Positions 14,101-25,900 of a stretch of DNA of 64,000 bases are shown piece by piece. The DNA is from Pachypanchax playfairii. Its lineage: Eukaryota; Chordata; Actinopteri; Cyprinodontiformes; Aplocheilidae. Position 1 is the stretch's first letter. Each line of letters starts with the position of its first letter. Made by a program: the position numbers and the translations under genes. The stretch is taken from positions 9,924,335-9,988,334 of the forward strand of contig SSNP01000001.1 of assembly GCA_006937955.1 (NCBI GenBank), in the 5' to 3' direction. The notes under the pieces are model-generated. The model saw only the letters and a program-made list of their open reading frames with translations. It did not search any database and was not told where the DNA came from.

Positions 14101-16079
14101 ACCACCCTGCTGATTGAGCAACCTAACCAATTTTTACCAAATCAGCATGTGACATCACCGGTTGAACAACATGAACATCCTTCCTTTATTTATACTGTGT
14201 TTATCTTATTTTTTTAACCAAACAAAAAGCGCTTGTGTCATTTGCAACGCCACCATTGGTCAACCACCACCACACACAGAGCAGACTCAGATCGCAAACA
14301 CGTCAAAAAGCTGACAGCAAGACATTTAACTGAGACCCGGCTCAGAGAGAACGATCAGATGATCCAGACTTTTAATAAAAGTCTGTGTCTTTATTAACTG
14401 GATAAGTCTGTAGATCATCTGAAGGATGTTTCACCGGAGGATTGTCCAGCTTCTAAACACTAAATGAGACAGAACTGAACAAATATTAAAGCAACAATCC
14501 CAACAAACTAATTTTCCTCTGAAATTTCACTGAATTCTTTCCTGAAATCTGTCTCGCTCGCCATGTTTGTTTACATACACCGTAACACTGATCAAGCCAA
14601 GACATGTTTCATGACATCACAACATGGCCAACAGTTTAAGTGTTTACATTAAAAAATAAAATGCATCCATGTTAAAACTATGTTGAAAAACACTTTCTTT
14701 ATATAAATTGAAGCATTTTTTCCTCATTTACTTTTTTTATTTTTGTGATAGACACCCTTTAAAGCTTCTGTTTAAAACATGGACTTTCATTCTTTAAATT
14801 GCTTTCAATTAGAAGAAAAAAAACCAAAAAGAAACTGCTGTCACTAAAGCTTCAAAGTGTGTGCGAGACCGGTTTAAATTCATGATTCACCACGCCGATG
14901 CTCCTCGTTTCGATTCATACATCTTCTTCCTTCCTGTAGGTTTGCTGCTGCTCTCTGATATGATGAAACAACTGAACCTTCTGTCTCTCAGCAACCTGAC
15001 CAGGGTCACAGTTTTGCAGTAAGACTTGAAACATAAAGGAAGTCCAAGATGTGTCTAAAAGCTAGTAAAAGGAGGAACTGCAGAATTGGATTTTCAAAAT
15101 ATCAATCTGCACACTAGAAAACTGATCAGCATGTTTGAAAACTGCACATTTGAACACATTTGGCATGACTAACTGGCTCAGCAAACAACTGAATGGACTT
15201 GCAACACGTTGCAGGAAATCACACCCTCCTATCCCAACCAAAGTTACTGTAAAATACACTAAAAACAAAGTGTGTCCCATGGCTGGTTGACTTGATGAAA
15301 CTTGTTACAAGATCCACACCCTCACAAACACGTCACACACAATCCATTTAGATTTGTCTGCTTTGACTGGTCAGTGCAAAGTCATCCGAATCACAACCAG
15401 TGTGGTCATTATGTATTCTGGATTTTTTTAAAAATATATCTGGATGTCATTTAGTTTAGTCAAGACACAAAAAACAATTTGTTTTCACGGTGACAGGCCT
15501 GTAAAGCCAAACCTGTGTTGCAGCACCAGTCTGTTTTGTCCCTTTTTCCTGAAAATTTGAGTTTAGTCTGAATTTGTAAGTGTCACGTGATTTTCAGGAA
15601 ACAAAAACACACACTAGGCAATGTTATGAGAGCAGATAAGATGGTAAAAACATATAAAGAATACATATTTATATGTAAAAAGCTGCAGAGATCCAACGAC
15701 CACACAAGGATATGGGCCCAACCATGTTATACTGTACGTAGTTTGGCTTTCTTCACATCACATTCACAAGTTTTGGTGATGAATGAAGGCGTGAAGTTTG
15801 TAAGATTTCAGTCAGAAGGAGCTTTGCTATTAGTTCAGTGACAAAAAGCAAACAAACAGCTCACTGATGCTCGTCACGTCTGACACTTGCGACACCTGCG
15901 AACCACCTAACCGCGTTCAGCCAAACACTTTCATGACCAAACTATAGCAACATTCAAGCTCTGTCAAAATACCAACAACGTAATAATAATAATAATAAGG
16001 CCGAGTTGTCAAATGCATCCCAGCCATTTCGCAAATAGCAAGAAACGTTAGCTACCTTCGGCGTTCGGATATGTTCCAT
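2117..16079 (-). CDS. mtmr6: myotubularin-related protein 6 (phosphoinositide 3-phosphatase), 15 coding exons
   Basis: Coding exons, 5-prime to 3-prime on minus: 16079-16056, 13760-13629, 11913-11751, 11665-11508, 10682-10554, 9884-9750, 9642-9510, 9406-9297, 8122-7997, 7901-7852, 7743-7650, 7572-7466, 5028-4894, 4809-4683, 2467-2117. All junctions are GT-AG with matching phase, giving 1974 nt or 657 aa (human MTMR6 is about 620). The protein starts MEHIRTPK. Residues 1 to about 120 form the PH-GRAM domain. The phosphatase domain follows, with the P-loop HCSDGWDRT in the 8122-7997 exon (Cys about 341, Arg about 347), so the enzyme looks active. Residues about 510-545 are coiled-coil-like. The C-terminus, ending SLEFGVARMTC, is strongly conserved with the mammalian protein. 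The family removes the 3-phosphate from PI3P and PI(3,5)P2 on endosomal membranes and pairs with MTMR9 through the coiled coil. The serine, proline and acid-rich tail in the last exon is the least conserved part. MTMR7 and MTMR8 are the closest alternatives, but the C-terminus and the nup58 neighbour favour MTMR6. Confidence 0.95.
2830..3080. repeat. dispersed repeat fragment, copy H1 (mtmr6 last intron)
   Basis: The words GCAGACCTCCACCAAGC and GGTGATCCAGATC, and the layout after them, recur in diverged form at about 33800-34365. This looks like a fragment of a widespread fish repeat, possibly the tail of a non-LTR element; the class is uncertain. Confidence 0.45.
3303..3583. repeat. 26-bp minisatellite, about 11 copies
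   Basis: Tandem units of 26 bp, consensus close to GACGCACAACGCAATGCGCT followed by AATCCG, run head to tail within the last intron of mtmr6. Units differ at only a few positions (GACGAA/GACGCA, CACAAC/CAAAAC). The last unit is cut after GCGCT. Each unit carries the near-palindrome GCAATGCGC. There are no unique spacers. Confidence 0.95.
5164..5873. mobile_element. TTAA-flanked MITE-like element I
   Basis: The interval begins TTAACTCATTGGCTG and ends CACTGAATGAGTTAA, so it has TTAA at both ends and imperfect inverted termini CTCATTGGCTG / CTCATTCAGTG. It is 710 bp, non-coding, and lies in the mtmr6 intron between the 7572-7466 and 5028-4894 exons. TTAA-flanked termini suit piggyBac- or Kolobok-type elements. 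A similar TTAACTCATTC end appears near 5980 without a visible partner. Confidence 0.6.
6583..7430 (+). mobile_element. dispersed repeat D, copy 1
   Basis: The same long sequence, diverged, is present at 14041-14764 in the same orientation. Shared landmarks are the start AGTTTCAACAAAG, the word CCATGTTTGTTTACATAC, GACATCACAACATGGCC, and the end GTGA followed by GACA or GACGGACA and CTTTAA. Copy 1 ends at a TTAA (7427-7430) only 35 bp from the splice donor of the 7572-7466 mtmr6 exon. It is interrupted by element E. Confidence 0.6.
6988..7254 (+). mobile_element. CGGGA-rich hAT-like MITE (element E) inserted in repeat D
   Basis: This block is missing from the second copy of repeat D, so it is an insertion. 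It begins CAGTATACATGACA and ends GTTGACATGTATGCTG, which are imperfect inverted ends beginning CAG, as in hAT-like elements. The body carries many CGGGA words. A diverged relative lies at 47655-47765 on the other strand. No clean target duplication could be read. Confidence 0.5.
8194..8636. mobile_element. MITE-like element G with TTCACAC termini
   Basis: It starts GTCTGGTTCACACTGGCC and ends GTGTCTGGTGTGAACGTAG, forming imperfect inverted termini of the GTTCACAC type common in teleost MITEs. It sits in an mtmr6 intron directly against element K copy 1. No transposase is present. Confidence 0.5.
8633..9205 (+). mobile_element. ORF-bearing inverted-terminus element K, copy 1
   Basis: A block of about 570 bp that recurs, highly similar, at 36239-36815 on the opposite strand. 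Ends are AGCCTGACCAATCAG and CTGGTTGATCAGGTAA, which give an imperfect 13-bp inverted terminus (CCTGACCAATCAG / CCTGATCAACCAG). An open frame across the block is conserved at the protein level between the two copies and contains MADSAVDEVFTSVFAQ. It matches no transposase I can name. Copy 1 lies in an intron of mtmr6. Confidence 0.65.
14041..14764 (+). mobile_element. dispersed repeat D, copy 2
   Basis: Uninterrupted partner of the 6583-7430 repeat, in the long mtmr6 intron between the 13760-13629 and 11913-11751 exons' upstream neighbour (exon 1 side). It ends TTTTTGTGATAGACACCC followed by TTTAAA. Its comparison with copy 1 defines element E as an insertion. Confidence 0.6.
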
Positions 16080-16984
16080 TTCTTCGAGTCGACAACAAGG
16101 CTGTCAGCGACTGCGAGGGTTCACACGACGCTCCCCGGTGAAAACTGTATCATTGATTAAAAATAACCACAACCACAGAGCTGCCGGCTTTACTTTTCGG
16201 TGATATACGATATGAGTTTATTGTCAATTATTTCAGTCCTCTATCCGCGTAAAGTCTACTGCCATCACGTCAGCACTGTAAATGAATCATGTTTCACAAT
16301 AAAAGCACGCCTTAATGTCAGATTTTCTATCTAAACAGCAAAATGTGCTCAAATTATTTGCATTGTATACACTGGAAAATACGACGCAAAATATGTCTTA
16401 AGATAATAAAAACAATTAGAATAGATAAAAGACACACTGAAGTAATGTGATTGAGGGTACCGTATGAGTTTGTATGTTATGATTTGTACACAAATAGCAT
16501 TTGTGTACATATACTAGTTTGAAATAAACTTGAATAAAAAGAACAGAGGATGTGTAAGTGAAACTGCATTTAGCTTGAGTTGTCAATAATTGAGCTGCTT
16601 GTTTTATTTTGAAAGTTAATCCGGAATCATTGTTTTTGAGGAGGGAACTATGCGCGTGCTGGGAAACGTAGTTTAGAGAACGTTACCCGAAATGCACCAC
16701 GGCACGGAAAATACCAGGCGGGTAATAGGAAAAATAATGCCATGCGAACAGTGATAAATTAAGTATTTGACTTTGGGAAATATAAAAACGAGAGTACCGA
16801 CACGGAAAGCCGCAACAGGATAGCTTTTCACGCATCAGGGAGATTAAACTTTTTATTCAAATATGTTTTGAAGAGCGCGGCTTTGGCCCTCACGCGGACA
16901 TGAAAGCTAACTGACGAGTGATGCTTTGCTAGCTTTGAATTTCAAACAGCCTGTCGATGATAAAAGTGTTACTTTTAAGAGAAA
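16080..16984. promoter_or_regulatory. divergent promoter region of mtmr6 and nup58
   Basis: The two start codons are 905 bp apart and point away from each other. The interval must hold both 5-prime UTRs and the promoters. GC and CpG are raised near 16050-16120, 16650-16720 and 16860-16900. No TATA box stands out in the right place for either gene, which suits housekeeping promoters. Exact start sites cannot be read. Confidence 0.65.
16654..16672 (-). promoter_or_regulatory. ZNF143/THAP11-type promoter motif
   Basis: On minus the site reads ACTACGTTTCCCAGCACGC. The known ZNF143/THAP11 motif is close to ACTACAATTCCCAGCATGC, so only a few positions differ. This motif is common in vertebrate housekeeping and bidirectional promoters. 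It lies about 310 bp upstream of the nup58 ATG. Confidence 0.6.
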
Positions 16985-19900
16985 ATGTCTGGATTTAATT
17001 TTGGATCTGGGACTCTTGGTTCCGTCAACACGGGTGGTGGATTCACATTTGGAGCCGTAACAAGGTAATACTAGTTTTAAATTCACGACTTGGCTAACGT
17101 TAGCATAGCTTATTATACTTAAATAGAAAGTGTCACATTAAATGGTCTGTGTTATGCTAACAGATTTGAAGCGACCTTGGAATTTTGTTCTGCATTCACA
17201 AGCTTTAAACCTTGCAACTTTGAAATTTGATCATCAGGTTTTTGAGAAGGGGGTTATGTAAGGTAAAACAAGCGAAACCTTGTTCTAGGCTAAATCAATT
17301 CAATTAAATCAATTCACCCTTTCGTTCCCGATCTACCTTTATAAACTTTGTCACCATAATTTTGTGAATGTGTTCATGAGATGTGTAACTTTTCTACTGA
17401 GCACTAATATCAATATAACATTTTGATGGCATAAAAAAAGAAACTAAAAAGAAGTCGAGTATTTGCACCAGCTTCATAGGCATCACGTTATTCATGTGTT
17501 GTTTGGATTATTATTTACTACGTACTTTACAACATATGAGTTCTTTGTTATTAAAGAAGACGAATTATGTTATTAAAACTATACTATTTGGTGTCTTTAG
17601 TGCCCCTGCAGCCACCACTAGTGGCTTTTCTTTTGGGACAGCTCTGGGAACAGCCGCTGCAGCTCCTGCTGCCACCACCAGCACCACTTCTCTCGGTCTC
17701 GGAGGCAGTATCTTTGGTCAGAAGGCTGCTGGAGGATTATCTTTCAACACACCTGCTTCTGGTAAAGATGTTACACAGATTTCAAAGATAAAGCACAAAT
17801 GGTCTCAGGGTTTGAAATGAACATGCCACTCAGTCACTCAGCACAAATTAATTGTTTTGTTGGCATCCTTTTTATCTTTCAGGTGCTTCTGCACCCACTG
17901 CTGGTCTTACATTAGGTATGTTTGGGTTTTTAGTTCATTTTTAAAGCCAATTTTAGTCAAATTAAAGTTTCAACTTTATTATTTTTTTTGTTAAACTTTA
18001 TTTCAGGTGCCCCAGCTACAACATCTGCCACCACTGGCTTTAGTTTAGCCTTCAACAAACCCACTGCCTCTGCAACACCCTTCTCTCTCAGCACCAGTGC
18101 CAATTCCTCAACGGCCGGGACAGGTTTAACGTTTGGTTCTGTCCCGACAGCCACGGTGCCACAGCAGCCCGCAGCCACAAGCTTCACCCTCGGTCTTGGT
18201 GGCACAATAACCTCCACGGCAGCGTCAACGGTGCCGTCACTGGGCGCTGGTCTCTTCTCCAACACTGCATCCGCAGGTTAATATAAAAAAAAGGAAACAG
18301 TAGGGGGTGTCGGATTGACTATGGAGTTATTATACTGTTAGAATTTTACTTAAACTCTTCATGAACAGGAATAATTGAAATCTTGTGCTTTGAATTGTGA
18401 ATTTGAACTGTTCATTTTTTCTTTGGTAGATACAACAGTTTCTTCTGCAATTTTTAAAATCAACTTCTGATATATTTTGGATTTTCTCTCTCTTATATAG
18501 AGAAGATATAAATTATTGATACATGCGTGTGCACATTTATATGCATATATTAATACATTCATACAGTAGAACAGAAATCTGTTAGTTAACCGAACGTTTC
18601 ATAAAATATCTTTTAATTTGATAACACCTGGGCTTATTGACTTTTCAGTGATCGTGACTGACCACAGTTTCAATTTGCTGGTATAAAAAGGGACTTGTTG
18701 GACAGCACTCATTTGACTGATCAATACACTGAACAGCAGGAAAATCCAAGGAACTCAATAAAGATCTAGGTAGGACAATTGTAGAGTTTTGGAACCATTC
18801 CTCAACAACTTCAGATTGCAAGATCTGTTTAAAAAATGCTCACAGATGTGTCAACACTTTCCTAAAGTCTTGAAAAAAATGGATGCTGTCACTCTCAGAT
18901 AAAAGGAAATTGGTTAGGATGTCTAGGAACCACCAAGACTCAAGCCTACTTTAAATAGGAAACCATGGTGTTCAAGAAAGAATCGTGTTAAGATACATAT
19001 TCAAGCTCAGCTTAAGTTTGTAGCTAAAATCACCTGCTGGATGGATGAAACTTAGACACAGCTGTTGTCTCAACAGGTAATTGTTGCCGTATACTAATAA
19101 AAACTGGTTTCTGAATAGATAAGCAGGTTAACATCAAGGTTTTAATAAAATAATAGACGAGGGTGAAAAGCTGGGTCTGTGTTTTGAAACCAGTCAATTC
19201 AAATAATCTCAATCAATCCTAATATGAAAAACCATGAGATATCTATCCAGACTTGTGCCAGAAGCATTTAGTGGATGTTCAACTTGCCATGGTATGATAT
19301 TAGTGAGGTTGTCCATATGGTTTTGAGTTTTTAATGTATAATTTTGCCTGCATGTGGAAGAGAGAAAATCCTACTAAATTAAAAGCCCTGAACTAGATTT
19401 TTGGTTTTAAAATGAATTGAAGAATAATTATGCCACTTGGAAAGAAAAGAAGCAGTTCAAATCATTAAAAAGCCCAAAATAAATAACATTCATCGTAATG
19501 ATGATCATAGTTAACAAGTTTCTTCTAGTGTAGCGAACATATTGACAAAGTTGGAGTGGAGTGGCTTGTGTTCAAACCTTTCTCTGACTTTGTATCTCAG
19601 GTTTGGGTCAGACCACTCTTGGAAGTGGGGGGGTCTTGGGGTCGCTTTTGGCTGCCTCCACAGCAGCACAAGCTGCTCCTGTCCCGAGCATCGGCCTGGG
19701 CGGAGTTGACTTCAGCACGCCATCTGAGAATAAGAGTGACGCATCATCTGGAATCAACGCACCGTACGTCTTACTGATCTATAATTTTAGGGTTTTTAAA
19801 GTGATTGAACTATGTGTACCAAGATTAATTAATTCCTTCATTATAGTGTTTTTAAGATGTGCTTCTCATTTGCGTCCTCAGGGACAGTAAAGCATTGAAA

Positions 19901-22900
19901 GATGAGAATCTGCCCACGTGTATTTGCCAAGATGTTGAGAATTTCCAGTAAGTATTAAATGTATGTTTGTTACAGCTGTTTCACATTTTTTTTACAAATT
20001 TTTCTTTTATCACCTGCAAACAAGTTCCATCCTTCAGCTTCTTGCTGTCTTTTTGCAGAAAATTTGTAAAGGAGCAGAAGCAGGTTCAGGAAGACATCAG
20101 CAGGATGTCATCAAAGTCTATTTCTAAAGTCCAAGATGACATCAAAAGCCTCAAACAGCTGCTTTCTGTCTGTGCCAGCGGTCTGCAGCGCCAAGCTCTG
20201 GCTATAGACAAACTAAAGTTGGAGACTGCACAGGTAAAAAAAAAAAGTTTACCAATTCAAGCATTTCCCATACATCTTGATTATGTACCTTTACAATAGC
20301 TGTATGGAAAGTCAGCGTTAGACTTTGGATTTTTGTATCGATCACAATTCTACCTAAATCAGTTTAGATCAAACAACCCTTCAGATGTCCTGAAACTGAT
20401 TCCAAACAGTTGATCAAAGGCGTTATTATTCTTTGTTTGCTAGGAGCTGAAAAATGCAGACATTGCACTGCGCACCCAGAAGACTCCTCCTGGCCTACAG
20501 CACGAAAACACAGCACCATCAGAGTAAGTTGTGCGTTCATAGCCAACAATATCAAGGTAGATCAATAACAAATACTCAGAACAGCAATTAAATTGATCCG
20601 TAAGTCATAACCATTATTTAAAAATGTTTTTTTCTCTGAAGCATTAATGTATTAAAATTTAATAAATCATCATGACTTGATTTTAGTAACATTCAGAAAC
20701 CAGCTGATATTGTTTTCCTGGTAGAACTGATATTAAATTGGATGTGTGTGTGTTTCAGTTATTTCCGTAGTTTGGTGGACCAGTTTGAGGTGCAGTTACA
20801 GCAGTACCGGCAGCAGATAGAAGAGCTGGAGAATCACCTGACAACACAGAGCAGCGGCTCACACATCACCCCTCAGGGTACGAAAACCAAGACACAGTTT
20901 TGGTTTATCAGTATATTTTCATGGAAATGTGAAAGTTAATGACTCTGTATCATAAAACAAGACTCTGCTTTCTATATGTAGTTTTTTTTTTTTTTAAGTC
21001 CTTAAATGTTAAATTTATGACTACAAACAACATGTTTTATTTTTGTATCCAGATCTGACGCTGGCCATGCAGAAGCTGTACCAAACGTTTGTTGCGCAGG
21101 CTGCTCAGCTTCAGTCTGTCCATGAGAATGTTAAGGTTGGTATTTATTTGTTATTATTGCATTGTCTTCTTGGTAATGTGCTATGTATCAAATTTAAGCT
21201 GAATTGTTTTATTAGTTTTTCTATATTTTATAAAAATGTGTTTTGTGTGTTTTTGGTTTTCTTACCCTCCTGCTTCGCTTTGTCCTGATATCTTGTCCAA
21301 TAGATTTTGAAGCACCAGTACCTCTCCTACCGCCGAGCCTTCCTGGAAGACTCCACCGACATCTTCGAGTCCAAACGGGCGTCTAACAGGAAATGGCAGA
21401 GTGCACCTCGAGTCACAACCGGGCCTGCCCCGTTCTCCAGTGTACCCAACGCTGCAGCTGTTGCTATGGCAGCCACTTTGACCCAACAACAGCAGCCAAC
21501 TCCAGGTCTGACTGCCTTCAAGTTCTAGAAAGTTCTCCCCCTTTTCACCTTTATTATAAGGACAGGAAGAGCTTGCTGCTGTGCCAGACAGGATTGGAAC
21601 AGTTGGACAAAATGTATTCGATCGTTCTGTTTTAAATGTTAAAGTGAAGTTGGGCTTAATTGACTTTTGCTGTGATTTAGATCTAGTTATCTAACATAAT
21701 CCCTGAGTGATTGGTCCAAATACTGTGCTAATCTATCGATTGTTGTATGATTGGGTGAGCCGCTGCCGTTAAAGACACAGATTCATCAGAATGTAACTTT
21801 CTTCAACCCAAATTTCAGGGTCTTTTATTAGGGGAGTTTTACAGAGGTCAAATACCATCAGCTTAGTTTGGATTCAAAAACACTTCTGAACAGAATTTAA
21901 GTCACTATTGTTGTTAGAAGGACATTGATTGTTCGAAGTCACTACGTTCAGGTAATAGAAACTTTAAAAATACTTGGATCAACTTGAATTTGAGCTGGAA
22001 AAGGGTCTCAAATGCTTTATGTACTGTTTCTGTAATTAAAAATAGTTTGTCTGAACACTTAATTCTAACTTAATTTAAAAATTTCTTTCTATAAAAACAA
22101 AAAACATATTCCTTATATTTAAAATAAATCGAGGTAATTAAGCCCTTTTACCAGCTTATATCGAGGCACCCACATGTGACGAACAAATTAAGCTACTCTG
22201 CACATGAGCATGTTTTGCTGTCTTTTTTCGTAAAGTTAAAACGTAGTAGAAACCTAATCCAAATGTTGTAAAGCAATATTTTAATGGGATTGTAAAGACG
22301 AAGGCGTTTAACTACTATGACTTGAATATTTACAGAAATTAAAGCCTTGTGTCATTTAAACACTTCTGCTGCTTCCGTTTAAATCTGCTTAGACTGTTAA
22401 TAAGTTTAATATTACACTGAGTGTGGATTTTTTAATGAAAACATGAAGGTTTTTCCACCTTTGATCACACAGCAGGTCATGTGGAAGCTTTCTTTTTTAT
22501 AAAGCAATCGTTTAATTTATTTAAAAATGTGTCGAAAAGGGATGGATCCATTACAGAAAAGCACTTCACTCACAAGTTCTTTAAAAACAGCAAAAGGTTT
22601 GATCACCTCATGCGATAACAACCACCTAGTGCCTGCTTTAAATTAGCATCTGTTTTTGTTCATTTCCATTCCTTTTTGGGTAAAACCTTATCGGTATGTG
22701 ATTATTTTCCATATTCTTGGTGTTTTATCAGGTTGGGCTCGGTGAATTTAGACATTCTGAGGATTTGAGTTGCTGTGAGTTTGATCTAAGAACGGGCTAC
22801 AAGATTTAACTTTTTGTCAGTAATAGAATTTAGTCAAATTGACTTTGTTTTTAGCTCTGAAGAAACTTCTAAAAAATAATCCCAAGTTGTATTTATTTAT

Positions 22901-25900
22901 TTATTGTGTCTTGTAGTTGCCTTCGCTTGGCCTGGAATAAATTACTGCATTATTCCAAGTTTGAAACACGACACTAAATGTGCAGCTTTCTGTCACTTAC
23001 TTGAGTAGATTTAACCCTTACTGAGTTGTCAGTGTCCTAGTTAATCCCATTGACCTTGAATTGTTTGAACTTGCACCTCTTTAGAAGGAGAAAAGTGCCA
23101 AATGACTCAGGACTGCAAATACAAACCAGTTGCCTGAACTGCGAGTCCTAATATGAAACACTCTGTTTTGTATGTTTGAATGACGTTGGGAGGTTCATAC
23201 ACACGACTGTGCAAAAAGTTTAAACTTATCAGCCTTTCTATAATGTTTTGCTTCCAAAAAGTCGAACTTTCATTTCATTTTCAACGTTTTTCCAATTGCT
23301 CTGAAAGTCTGTCAAATATTTTTATTAGACTTTTATTCTTTGATCGTTTCTAATTGACCAGTTTTTGCAGAATGTTTTGTATAATTTTAGCTTGTGAAGC
23401 TGTTCACCTCTGACCTTTGAATCATTTAGGCTAAACTCTAAAGGATCAACCCGCGTCGTCACACAATCAGTGTTACTAGTTTGTCTCGAGACACAATTTG
23501 TACCATCTTTTTAAATCAATTCTGTTCAAAATGTCAAAGAAAATAGTTTGACTTATATCAGTATTTTAGCAACAAGAAGGTGTTTCTCAAAGAGCTACTA
23601 GCTGAAAACATGTTAAAAATCTCTCAGGTCTTCACTAGATTTCTTTTTCATGTGACTAAAATGCATTTAGTCTGCTGTGAATCGCTCTTTTATACCCCAA
23701 ATTACTACTTTTATCCTCCACTTGTCTACTTTCCTCACATTTTAAAACTCCTACTGCTTATGTCATGTTCAGGCACATGAACGGGTCTGAAAATGAGTGA
23801 AGACGCAGTGAAACTCCTATAAAAACCTGTAAATGGTCTTCAGAGAGCCTGGAAAACAGCTGGGTCAGGCTGCTGCAGAAGGTTGTAAGAAAGTTTGACT
23901 CCTTGAAAGCAAACAACCAAAACAAGTATTGGTTGAAGACTTTTGCACAGTTACGTCAGATATATTTAGTTGATTAGCTTGCAACGAGGCCAAGTCACTG
24001 TTACTTGATGAAAGCTGTTTCATGTAAGGGCTATGGTCAACAGCGCCTGTCCATTTCAGGTTCACCTCGTTTCCACCACCAAAGTGTTGTCCTTCATATG
24101 TTTGTGTTTCAAGAACACGGAACTCTAAATCAACTTTTCAGTTCTGTAGAAAGGATTCTGAGTTTGTAGAACAATCTTTGCTGCTTAGGGTCCATAAGGA
24201 CCAGTTACGATACATCAGTGCCAAACAAACAAACGCATCAACACTCACATCGCGATTCACTTTGTTCACCAGTTTTTAGATGATACGGTGCAATGGGACT
24301 CAAAATCGCGATTTTAAACAACGCTAACACGAATTTCTGTTAGTTATAGCCGTAAGGGGTGAATCCCAGTTAGTTTTGGTCAAACCGCGTCCTTGTGCGT
24401 CTCACACCATCGTTGAAATCACTAGTCGTGTTTTAGGATTTGCTGTTGAGATCGAAAGGATTTCCACTGAACCAGAATCGCCACCTTGTGCAATTCAGCT
24501 TGAACATTTATTAGACTGTCTGCCGTGTTTTCTGGCAATCACTGGTATCACTGAAAGGAAAAATCACATTTGTTGGTCTGAGCAACTTGAATATTCGTGT
24601 AAGAGACGCTCTGTCGCTGAAAGATGTCTGCAGACACAGTTGCCTCAACAAGCAGGAGTGATCCTTCAGTCAAAATGTGAATTTTTAGGGCGAGGGGGTT
24701 ACGATAGGCACCTTCCAAAATGTGTTCATAGTTTTCAACTCATCTATGACTTAGTTGTGGTTTAAACTCCGTATATGGCGTTTGCTTTTTCTGTTTCTTG
24801 GGTTTGGCACAGCAGAACAGAAAAATGAGCCGTATTTGTTCCAAACGACACTCGTTTTGGGGGTTTTTTTGTTTGTTTTTTTAGTCATGGGCTGTAAAAC
24901 TGTTTTCAAATGCTGTTATTTCCTCTCAACAATTTCCTTTAAGCTTTTGTATATACACTGTTTTGTTGCCTCCCCTTTGCATAGGGATTTTTATGTTTGT
25001 GGCATTGAAAGACTATCCCCTTTTTTTGAATCTTATTTTTGATTACGTGGCACAAGCAGGGTTTAGGATCACATTCAAGATGCTAACAAGCCAACGCACT
25101 TCAATGGAACTTGATCAAACTAAGTTTTTAGCCTTAAAAATGTGTGAATCTATATGAATGTTTATTAATATAATTTTTTACTGTTTTTTTTTTTAGTAAT
25201 TACACTTAAGTACCAATATTACATCTTTCAGTATAGTTAAGTGAAATTTTTTGAAACTGTTTCAGTCAGTTATTTTTGGAGTGCTTTACAGTGTGTATGT
25301 GTGTTAATTTATATAATCAAAGCCTGTTGATACAGTATAAATATCTGGTGTGCCTTTTTAGCTATATACAACAATTGTGTGGTGCATTTTTGTTTTTTAA
25401 TGGGGGGGATAGATGCTAGTTCATTCACTCTCAGAAAGCTTGAAAATTTGGAAACTTGTCAAATTCAGTAGCAGTTAGCAACCACCAGTCAATTCTGTTC
25501 TTGCTTGTGTTTTCTGTAAATGGAATTGCAAATAAATTGACAATAAATCCGTTTTTAAACAAAGAAACATTTGTCCTGGTTTCTTTTTGACTGAATATGA
25601 TTAAACCACGCAGACAAATTAGTCTGATCAAATTAAAGAAAAGAGAAAATTTGAAATGATTGGGGGGAGAGACAAGTTTCTGAGTGAAAGAACTAGCAAT
25701 TTTTAAAAATTTGACTTTGTTTTTAAACCTGACATAAATCATTAAATGAATAGCATGAAATAAGATGTTGCATCAGCAGTCAGACTTAAATCTGTTACGT
25801 CATGCAGGACTAACACATTGTGACTGCTGTTGTCACATTAGTAGCTATTTATAGAGCATATTTTGGGGAAAAAATCCATATATAAATATTTTTAGAAACA

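Noticed and set aside
17957..18265. 102-aa minus-strand open frame
   Set aside because: Antisense shadow of the nup58 FG-repeat exon 18007-18276.
24376..24765. 129-aa open frame in nup58 intron 11
   Set aside because: No splice support, no repeated or recognised protein features, and typical chance composition.
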